Assembly (NCBI GenBank): GCA_902797565.1
Contig: CADBTO010000353.1
Location: 1 to 5,107, forward strand
Length of the DNA stretch: 5,107 nucleotides
Source of the DNA: an uncultured Lachnospiraceae bacterium
Lineage (GTDB): Bacteria; Bacillota; Clostridia; Lachnospirales; Lachnospiraceae
Direction of reading: 5' to 3'
The translations under genes were made by a program, and so were the position numbers. The notes beneath the pieces were generated by a model. It saw only the letters and a list, made by a program, of their open reading frames with translations, did not search any database and had not been told where the DNA came from. Shown in pieces: positions 1 to 4,594 of the stretch (positions are counted from its first letter, which is position 1; each line of letters starts with the position of its first letter).

Positions 1-98
1 ATCTGGATGACGTGGAGGCTGCAATCCTGGAACGCCTGCGCGGGCAGTTCGGGGATGATTATATTGTCGGTGTGAAGATTAGTGGAAATTATCAGTAA
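1..98 (+). CDS. 3' end of an upstream flagellar gene, probably fliL (5' truncated)
   Basis: An open frame enters from the left edge (first full codon at base 3) and stops at TAA 96-98, giving the last 31 residues. The tail reads as an amphipathic helix (DDVEAAILERLRGQF) followed by a short strand-like end (DYIVGVKISGNYQ). FliL, a single-pass inner-membrane protein near the stator, ends in a helix followed by a beta-strand, and fliL commonly sits directly before fliM. The identification rests mainly on that position and general shape, because the fragment has no diagnostic motif and its last residues differ from the usual FliL ending (VYFTxFVVQ-like). The 21-base gap to fliM carries the fliM ribosome binding site, so the two are probably co-transcribed. 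Confidence 0.55.
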   Translation, partial: LDDVEAAILERLRGQFGDDYIVGVKISGNYQ

Positions 99-119
99 GA
101 TTTGGGCAGGTGATATGAA

Positions 120-1100
120 ATGAGTGACGTCCTGTCCCAAAGTGAGATTGATAACCTCCTCAAAGCCTTAAACAGTGGCGATGTGGATGCCGAGGAGATG
201 AAGAAGGGCCCGGAGACGTCTGTCAAGGAGTATGACTTTGCCCGGCCTTCCAAATTTTCCAAAGAGCACCTTCGGACATTGGAAATCATTTTTGAAAATT
301 ATGGCAGGCTCCTTTCTACGAACCTGCCGGTATACTTACGGAAAAGCGTACAGGTAGAGGTTATGAACTCTGAGGCGGTCACCTATATGGAGTTCTCCAA
401 CGCTCTGTCAAACCCGGTGCTTCTGGGCGTGGTCAATTTTGATCCCCTGAAGGGGAATATCATTATGGAACTTGCCACGAAGCTGGGGTATGCGATTGTG
501 GACCGGATGCTGGGAGGCGAGGGAGTCCCCTTAGATAAAAGCCGGGAGTTTACCGAGATTGAGCTGCTGATTATTGAGCGGGTCATGACCAGCTGCGTTG
601 AACTTCTGCGGGAGCCATGGGGCAACGTGGAAGATATTATGCCGCGGCTGGAACGAATCGAGACGAACCCCCAGTTTGCACAGCTGATCTCTCCCAGTGA
701 AATGATCGCAATCGTGACGCTGAATATTTGTATTGGTGACGTGGAAGGCTTGATGAATGTCTGTCTTCCGTATATCACCCTGGAACCTGTCATGGACAAG
801 CTGAATACCAAGTTCTGGTATTCCAGCATGCAGGAGTCCAGCGAGGAGCTGTATGCAGAAGATATTGAGATGTTGATCCGGAAGGCGAATGTCCCTGTTT
901 CGGCAATTCTGGGGCACAGCCGGATCCATGTCAGTGATTTTGCTTCGCTTATGCCCGGGGATATCATCCGTCTGGATCGGAAGGTGGATGAGGAACTGGA
1001 TATCTTCGTGGGTGAAATCAGAAAATTTACAGCGCTGCCGGGTTCTTTGGATAAGAATTATGCCGTGCAGATCACTTCAGTCATCAGGGAGGAGAGTTAA
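120..1100 (+). CDS. fliM: FliM, flagellar motor switch protein
   Basis: FliM forms the middle of the cytoplasmic C-ring, receives phosphorylated CheY and passes the signal to FliG to reverse rotation. The 326-residue product has the usual family length. Visible landmarks are the N-terminal CheY-binding peptide LSQSEIDNLL (residues 5-14), an acidic linker (about 15-37), a CheC-like middle domain (about 40-230) with the FliG-contacting loop LGGEG (131-135), and a C-terminal FliN/SpoA-like domain (about 245-322). The ATG at 120 is chosen because AGGTGA (108-113) lies 6 bases upstream and the N-terminal motif starts at once. A competing ATG at 115 opens only a two-codon frame. The stop TAA overlaps the fliY ATG by one base, which implies translational coupling. 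The product is normal and complete. Confidence 0.97.
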   Translation: MSDVLSQSEIDNLLKALNSGDVDAEEMKKGPETSVKEYDFARPSKFSKEHLRTLEIIFENYGRLLSTNLPVYLRKSVQVEVMNSEAVTYMEFSNALSNPVLLGVVNFDPLKGNIIMELATKLGYAIVDRMLGGEGVPLDKSREFTEIELLIIERVMTSCVELLREPWGNVEDIMPRLERIETNPQFAQLISPSEMIAIVTLNICIGDVEGLMNVCLPYITLEPVMDKLNTKFWYSSMQESSEELYAEDIEMLIRKANVPVSAILGHSRIHVSDFASLMPGDIIRLDRKVDEELDIFVGEIRKFTALPGSLDKNYAVQITSVIREES

Positions 1101-2233
1101 TGGCAGATTCAGGTTTATCTCAGGATGAGATCAATGCGCTCTTCAGCGGGACCGCCACAGATGGGGGTGGGGGCAATGCATTGACCACAGACGAGCAGGA
1201 TACCATTGGCGAAGTAGCCAATATCAGTATGGGGACTGCAGCCACGACGCTCTTTTCCCTGGTCAACAAGAAGGTGGATATTTCCACGCCGGTTGTATCG
1301 ATGTCCCGGTGGGAAGACATCGTCAATATGTACGAGAAGCCCTGCGTGCTGGTTCGGATCGGCTATACCAAAGGGCTTAACGGAAGCAATGTCCTGGTCC
1401 TGAAGGAACAGGATGTGAAGATCATCACGGACCTGATGATGGGCGGGGATGGGACGAATACCGACGGGGAGATCAGCGAACTCCATTTATCGGCGATCTC
1501 AGAAGCAATGAACCAGATGATGGGTTCTGCGGCAACATCTCTTTCTTCCATGCTGAACATGATGGTGGATATCTCACCGCCAACCTCCGATCTGATGGAT
1601 CTCCAGGAGACCATTGACGGGGGCGATATTGACGAATTCCTGCGGGATGAGTTCGTCAAGATCGAATTCAATATGATTATCGGGGATCTGGTGGATTCCA
1701 AGATCATGCAGCTGTATCCCGTAACGCTTGCTAAAGAGATGTGCAGTCAGGTTGCTGCCAATATGGAGAGTGACTCGAACTCAACGATGGATGATTCCGC
1801 GATTGACAGTCCTCCGCCAGCAGCTGCTCCGGCAGCGGCAGCAGCACCACCGCCGATGATGGCGGCAGCACCGCCGCCCATGATGGCGGCAGGAGGGATG
1901 CCGATGATGGCAGCAGCACCGATGATGCAGCAGCCGCAGGTCAACGTTGAGGCGGCGCAGTTTACACCGTTTGCCGGTGGGGGGATACCTGCTTACGCGC
2001 CGGAAAATATTGACCTGATCATGGATGTGCCCCTTGAGGTCACAGTGGAACTTGGGCGGACGCACAAATCCATCCATGATATCCTGGAGTTTGCGCCGGG
2101 AACAATCATTGAGCTGAACAAGATCGCCGGTGAGCCGATTGACGTGCTTGTGAACGGCAAGTATGTGGCAAAAGGCGAAGTGGTGGTGATCGAGGAAGCG
2201 TTCGGTGTACGTATCACTGAAATTGTCAAATAG
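1100..2233 (+). CDS. fliY: FliY, motor switch phosphatase (CheC-FliN fusion)
   Basis: FliY replaces FliN in the C-ring of Bacillus, Clostridia and Thermotoga and also dephosphorylates CheY-P. The 377 residues match the length of B. subtilis FliY. Domain order: a FliM-like CheY-docking peptide LSQDEINALF (6-15); a CheC-like domain (about 28-220) with two phosphatase signatures, D34-E38-N41-P64 and S131-E135-N138-P161, both fitting [DS]xxxExxN followed by 22 residues and P; a Pro/Ala/Met-rich linker (about 237-278); and a C-terminal FliN/SpoA domain (about 302-375, from NIDLIMDVPLEV to FGVRITEIV). The start at 1100 follows a strong AGGGAGGAG (1086-1094), 5 bases upstream, and shares one base with the fliM stop. 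Tandem stops TAG TGA end it. Both catalytic motifs are intact, so phosphatase activity is expected but is inferred from sequence only. Confidence 0.96.
   Translation: MADSGLSQDEINALFSGTATDGGGGNALTTDEQDTIGEVANISMGTAATTLFSLVNKKVDISTPVVSMSRWEDIVNMYEKPCVLVRIGYTKGLNGSNVLVLKEQDVKIITDLMMGGDGTNTDGEISELHLSAISEAMNQMMGSAATSLSSMLNMMVDISPPTSDLMDLQETIDGGDIDEFLRDEFVKIEFNMIIGDLVDSKIMQLYPVTLAKEMCSQVAANMESDSNSTMDDSAIDSPPPAAAPAAAAAPPPMMAAAPPPMMAAGGMPMMAAAPMMQQPQVNVEAAQFTPFAGGGIPAYAPENIDLIMDVPLEVTVELGRTHKSIHDILEFAPGTIIELNKIAGEPIDVLVNGKYVAKGEVVVIEEAFGVRITEIVK
1847..1918 (+). repeat. Three 24-bp tandem units encoding a Pro/Met/Ala linker in fliY
   Basis: Residues 250-273 of FliY fall into three exact-length 8-residue units: PPPMMAAA, PPPMMAAG and GMPMMAAA. 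A fragment PMM (274-276) follows. At DNA level this is a 24-bp period of CCGCCGATGATGGCGGCA-like sequence. The units sit between the CheC-like and FliN domains, where family members have a flexible linker. In-frame unit gain or loss would alter linker length without a frameshift. A preceding Ala/Pro run (about 238-249) is also low complexity but has no clear period. Confidence 0.8.
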
Positions 2234-2255
2234 TGACACGCTGTTTGATGTCTTT

Positions 2256-2310
2256 CGCGCAACGGGGTGCAAAATGAAAGTACCCGGCGCAGCCGGGCGA
2301 ACCCCGCGCG
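2256..2310 (+). ncRNA. Nested GC-rich stem-loop (stem A) of the fliY-cheY spacer
   Basis: Three helices of 5, 5 and 6 base pairs stack with only Watson-Crick pairs. The outer helix CGCGC/GCGCG continues, across a 3-base AAC bulge on the 5' side, into GGGGT/ACCCC. After an internal loop of 14 bases (2269-2282) on one side and CGA (2298-2300) on the other comes CCCGGC/GCCGGG closed by a GCA triloop. The purine-rich asymmetric loop (GCAAAATGAAAGTA) resembles a ligand or protein binding pocket, but I recognise no RNA family. There is no U tract after it, so it is not a terminator on this strand. Confidence 0.45.
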
Positions 2311-2395
2311 GAGAGCAGGGCGGTTTTCGTTTTCCTGCTCGATGGAACCTGTGATGATCGGGATTACGCCGGGCTGCCTGGTGGATTCCGAACAT

Positions 2396-2470
2396 ATATA
2401 AACCTGGAGGGGAGAGACGTACCTGGGGGGTATGTCCGGGTTTTTCCTCCCGCAAATATAAACAAGGAGA
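2396..2470 (+). repeat. Duplicated ATATAAAC-N2-GGAG motif, 60 bp apart, before cheY
   Basis: ATATAAACCTGGAGG (2396-2410) and ATATAAACAAGGAGA (2456-2470) match at 12 of 15 positions and start exactly 60 bp apart. The second copy holds the cheY ribosome binding site AAGGAGA (2464-2470), 9 bases before the ATG at 2480. The first copy has an equally good GGAGG but no start codon at a workable distance; the nearest ATG, at 2432, is 21 bases on and opens only eight codons. The first copy also contributes the 5' arm of the terminator-like stem. It may be a local duplication of the leader end or chance similarity. Confidence 0.4.
2400..2445 (+). terminator. Terminator- or attenuator-like stem with T run ahead of cheY
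   Basis: AAACCTGG (2400-2407) can pair with CCGGGTTT (2436-2443). Inside lies GACGTACC (2416-2423) with GGTATGTC (2429-2436), an 8-pair stem with one G-U and a TGGGG loop; the two helices share base 2436. A run of five T (2441-2445) overlaps the 3' arm. A second copy of ACCTGG (2421-2426) can instead pair with CCGGGT (2436-2441), giving a shorter hairpin directly before the T run. It excludes the GTACC/GGTAT pairing. Alternative pairings plus a T run are what an attenuator looks like. The G-rich loop, short T run and bulges make efficient termination uncertain, and cheY and fliOPQR must be transcribed past this point. Confidence 0.35.
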
Positions 2471-2479
2471 TGTGCAAAA

Positions 2480-2842
2480 ATGGCAAAAAATATCTTGATC
2501 TGTGATGACGCTGCTTTTATGAGGATGATGATCAAAGACATTCTGACGAAGAATGGCTACAACGTGGTCGGAGAGGCTGAGAATGGTGTCAAGGCTGTTG
2601 AGGCTTATTCCGAGTGCAATCCGGATCTTGTATTGATGGATATCACCATGCCGGAGATGGATGGGATTGGCGCGCTGAAAGGCATCCGTGAGAAGGATCC
2701 CAATGCGTCCGTCATTATGTGCTCCGCAATGGGCCAGCAGGCAATGGTTATCGAGGCGATCCAGTCCGGGGCGAAAGACTTCATCGTGAAGCCATTCCAG
2801 GCGGAACGTGTGCTGGAGGCGGTGAAGAAAGTCATTGGGTAG
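2480..2842 (+). CDS. cheY: CheY, chemotaxis response regulator
   Basis: CheY is a single-domain receiver phosphorylated by CheA; CheY-P diffuses to the motor and binds FliM/FliY. The 120-residue product is one receiver domain with no output domain. Key residues are the acidic pair D9-D10, phosphoacceptor D54 (in VLMDITMPEMDG), S82 in the switch Thr/Ser position, F101 at the Tyr106 position of E. coli CheY, and K104 in KPF. The segments DDAAFMRMMIKDIL, MDITMPEMDG and CSAMGQQ are near-identical to B. subtilis CheY as I recall it, and position after fliY is the Bacillus/Clostridia order. AAGGAGA (2464-2470) fixes the ATG at 2480. It is the first gene after the structured spacer, so any control there would act on cheY and the genes behind it. 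Its stop codon overlaps the presumed fliO start. Confidence 0.96.
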   Translation: MAKNILICDDAAFMRMMIKDILTKNGYNVVGEAENGVKAVEAYSECNPDLVLMDITMPEMDGIGALKGIREKDPNASVIMCSAMGQQAMVIEAIQSGAKDFIVKPFQAERVLEAVKKVIG

Positions 2843-3272
2843 GCCCTGGGTGCAAAGCATTTTTCTATCTGCGCAGGCAGGGCTTTCCGAACAGGTAAAA
2901 ACCTCTGGTTCCGCCAGCACGTTTGATAATTTTTTTCGTTTTTTCTTCTTACTTGTTCTTTTCTTTGGTATTCTTGCCCTGACCATTCTGGCTACCAGAT
3001 GGGCGGCAAAATACCAAAGAGGGACGATGCTCGCAGGCGCAAATCTGAAGGTTGTTGAGACGCTGCGGCTTGCTCCGGAGAAATTCCTTTGTCTTGTGGA
3101 AGTAGGGAAGGGCGAGTATTATGTGATCGCCATTGGAAAAAACGAGGTGAATCTGGTCGGGAAGGTGGACGGGGAGAAGCTTTCCCTTTCGGAAATGAAT
3201 GCAGCGGACCTTCGCGAAAATGCTTTTGGAAAGATTCTGGCGCAGTTCCGGAAATCAGATGTTGGGAAGTAG
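2835..3272 (+). CDS. fliO: FliO (FliZ in Bacillus), flagellar export-gate assembly protein
   Basis: FliO is a small bitopic membrane protein that helps assemble or stabilise the FliP-FliR gate. The 145-residue product has one clear transmembrane segment (about 33-54, FFRFFFLLVLFFGILALTILA). A short cytoplasmic beta-rich domain follows (about 68-118, LKVVETLRLAPEKFLCLVEVG...YYVIAIGKNEVNLVGKV), typical of FliO; the tail is charged. It lies between cheY and fliP as in Bacillus. The start is uncertain because the frame has no ATG before the membrane segment. TTG at 2835 overlaps cheY by 8 bases, with a weak GGTGAAG (2821-2827) 7 bases upstream; an in-frame TGA at 2823 rules out anything earlier. 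GTG at 2850 is the alternative and would give 140 residues. There is no obvious cleavable signal peptide. The identification rests on membrane layout, domain pattern and position. Confidence 0.87.
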   Translation: MGRPWVQSIFLSAQAGLSEQVKTSGSASTFDNFFRFFFLLVLFFGILALTILATRWAAKYQRGTMLAGANLKVVETLRLAPEKFLCLVEVGKGEYYVIAIGKNEVNLVGKVDGEKLSLSEMNAADLRENAFGKILAQFRKSDVGK

Positions 3273-3286
3273 GCGGTTATCATATC

Positions 3287-4288
3287 ATGGGTAAATTTCT
3301 GAGCAGATTTACAAAAGCTGTATTTTTTGTGTGGCTGGCCCTGGCCCTTTTTTTTGTTTCATTAGCAGGAATCTGTGCATTTGCTTTCCCGTCGCGGCCT
3401 GTGGAGGCGATGGCGGCGGAAGATACAAGGACAGAGGAAGAGCGGAGCGGGAACAATCAATCGGCTGATACAACAAGGACGCAGGGAGCAGGGAACTCTC
3501 CCAATGTACGAAATGCCAGGGACCGGGATGAAAACAGGGAGGATGCCGCGCCCAGTACAGATTATGGTCCGACTGATGATGCACCCAACGCGACAGGCGA
3601 AGTGACGGGTCCTTCTACCGGGTCAGGCTTTACCCTGACGTTTGACGGGGAAGAGGGAACGCTGAATGGCACGGTCCGGATCCTTTTGGTCCTGACCGTT
3701 TTGTCTTTGGCTCCGGCGATCCTGATCATGTTTACCTGTTATACCCGGATCATTGTCGTGCTGCATTTCGTCCGTATCGCGATCGGTACCCAGACATCCC
3801 CGCCTAACCAGGTGTTGATCGGGCTGGCACTGTTCCTGACGCTGTTTATTATGTGGCCGACGGCTGCAACGATCAATGAAGAGGCTCTGGTGCCCTTGGA
3901 TAACGCGGAGATTACGCAGGATGAGGCATTGGAGCGGATTGTGGTTCCGGTTCGGCAGTTTATGTATACCCAGACCCAGACCAAGGATCTGAACCTGATG
4001 TGTGATATTGCCGAGGTTACGTATGAGGGGGACAATTATGATACCGTGCCTCTGCGTGTTCTGGTTCCGAGTTTCATTTTAAGCGAGCTTCGGACGGCCT
4101 TCATCATTGGTTTCCTGATCTATATTCCATTCATTGTCATTGATATGGTTGTGGCATCCGTGCTGATGTCCATGGGTATGATGATGCTGCCGCCAACGAC
4201 GATTTCGATGCCGTTCAAGATTCTGCTGTTTATTATGGCGGATGGATGGGATCTGATCATCGGCGGGCTGGTGAAGACCTTTTACTGA
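3287..4288 (+). CDS. fliP: FliP, flagellar type III export gate protein, with long N-terminal extension
   Basis: FliP forms the pentameric core of the FliP-FliQ-FliR channel in the basal body. The conserved core is complete: LSLAPAILIMFTCYTRIIVVLHFVR (139-163), GTQTSPPNQVLIGLALFLTLFIMWP (167-191), the PSFILSELRTAF signature (261-272) and LMSMGMMMLPPTTISMPFKILLF (293-315). Predicted membrane segments lie near 130-150, 172-192, 270-292 and 305-327. The product has 333 residues against about 220-255 usual. The excess is a long signal-like leader (1-42, probable cleavage near VEAMA/AED) and a polar, charged, low-complexity stretch (about 44-118). ATG 3287 is chosen with a weak AGGCGG (3271-3276) 10 bases upstream. 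The frame is open back to 3089, but that part overlaps fliO and reads as a shadow of it. The gap from fliO is 14 bases, and tandem TGA TAA stops precede fliQ. Confidence 0.95.
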   Translation: MGKFLSRFTKAVFFVWLALALFFVSLAGICAFAFPSRPVEAMAAEDTRTEEERSGNNQSADTTRTQGAGNSPNVRNARDRDENREDAAPSTDYGPTDDAPNATGEVTGPSTGSGFTLTFDGEEGTLNGTVRILLVLTVLSLAPAILIMFTCYTRIIVVLHFVRIAIGTQTSPPNQVLIGLALFLTLFIMWPTAATINEEALVPLDNAEITQDEALERIVVPVRQFMYTQTQTKDLNLMCDIAEVTYEGDNYDTVPLRVLVPSFILSELRTAFIIGFLIYIPFIVIDMVVASVLMSMGMMMLPPTTISMPFKILLFIMADGWDLIIGGLVKTFY

Positions 4289-4303
4289 TAAAGGAGTTTT
4301 ATT

Positions 4304-4573
4304 ATGACAGAGGGACAGGTTCTGGATGTGATGCGGGACGCGTTCTATAATATTATCATTTGTTCCGCACCGATGCTGGTGATTTCCCTGGTGGTCGGCC
4401 TGACCATCAGTATTTTCCAAACGGTGACGTCGATCCAGGAGCAGACACTGACCTTCGTTCCCAAGGTCCTTTCGATTTTTATTGCGCTGATTGTCTTCGG
4501 ATCTTTTTTGATGACAACTTTGACAGATTATATCGAGAGGCTGTGGGGAAATTTTTCAATCTATATCCGATAA
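4304..4573 (+). CDS. fliQ: FliQ, flagellar type III export gate protein
   Basis: FliQ is a small two-helix membrane protein; several copies wrap the FliP-FliR core and help form the export channel. The 89-residue length is exactly typical. Two hydrophobic segments (about 16-38 and 52-72) flank the conserved loop VGLTISIFQTVTSIQEQTLTF followed by VPK (31-54), the family hallmark. The N-terminal half carries the usual GQVLDVMRDAF pattern. AAGGAG (4291-4296) is 7 bases before the ATG. The gene sits 15 bases after fliP and 21 bases before fliR, clearly one transcription unit. Nothing is unusual. Confidence 0.97.
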   Translation: MTEGQVLDVMRDAFYNIIICSAPMLVISLVVGLTISIFQTVTSIQEQTLTFVPKVLSIFIALIVFGSFLMTTLTDYIERLWGNFSIYIR

Positions 4574-4594
4574 GGTTTTCAAGAGGTTTTTTCG

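Larger units (their letters stand above)
2234..2479 (+). other. 246-base non-coding spacer between fliY and cheY (candidate structured leader RNA)
   Basis: This is the only long gap in an otherwise tightly packed operon. Nearly all of it can be paired by eye. Stem A is CGCGC (2256-2260) with GCGCG (2306-2310), continued by GGGGT (2264-2268) with ACCCC (2301-2305), enclosing hairpin CCCGGC (2283-2288)/GCCGGG (2292-2297) with loop GCA. Stem B is GAGCAGG (2313-2319)/CCTGCTC (2334-2340). Stem C is CGGGAT (2359-2364)/ATTCCG (2385-2390), with CCGGG (2369-2373)/CCTGG (2377-2381) inside. Stem D (2400-2445) is listed separately. I see no convincing sigma-A or sigma-D promoter and no match to the c-di-GMP-I or c-di-GMP-II riboswitch consensus. 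It could be a cis-regulatory leader, a processed sRNA, an mRNA-stability element or an inserted palindromic repeat; the sequence does not decide which. Confidence 0.55.

Noticed and set aside
2235..2252. Hairpin GACA/TGTC right after the fliY stop as a terminator
   Set aside because: It has only four base pairs with a 10-base loop and no useful U tract.
2269..2299. Possible sigma-D (flagellar) promoter, TGAAAGTA followed by GCCGGGCG
   Set aside because: The spacing between the two elements is about 9 bases and the -10 element diverges from GCCGATAT. The bases are better explained by the stem A pairing.
2248..2354. Two tiny overlapping frames in the spacer (9 and 26 codons, 2248-2277 and 2274-2354, joined by ATGA)
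   Set aside because: Neither has a ribosome binding site, and both lie inside strong RNA stems. The ATGA overlap is suggestive of coupled leader peptides but is easily produced by chance.
2432..2461. Eight-codon frame ending just before the cheY ribosome binding site
   Set aside because: The upstream GGAGG is 21 bases away, too far for normal initiation, and the ATG sits in the 3' arm of a stem.
2395..2462. TATATA (2395-2400) and TATAAA (2457-2462) as -10 boxes of an internal promoter
   Set aside because: No TTGACA-like element lies 16-18 bases upstream of either.
2234..2479. c-di-GMP-I (GEMM) or c-di-GMP-II riboswitch, common ahead of clostridial flagellar genes
   Set aside because: The conserved core segments of either class (for example the GCACAGGGCAAACC-type segment of class I) are absent as far as I can see by eye. 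A covariance-model search would settle it.
1781..2986. A 401-codon minus-strand open frame spanning the fliY end, the spacer, cheY and the start of fliO
   Set aside because: It runs antisense to three well-supported genes, has a His/Arg/Cys-rich composition typical of GC-skewed shadow frames, shows no recognisable domain and has no plausible ribosome binding site. The chance lack of stops reflects codon bias on the other strand.
3089..3286. Upstream in-frame extension of fliP starting at ATG 3089
   Set aside because: It would overlap fliO by 184 bases, its residues have no FliP similarity, and it would bury the clear signal peptide that starts at Met 3287.
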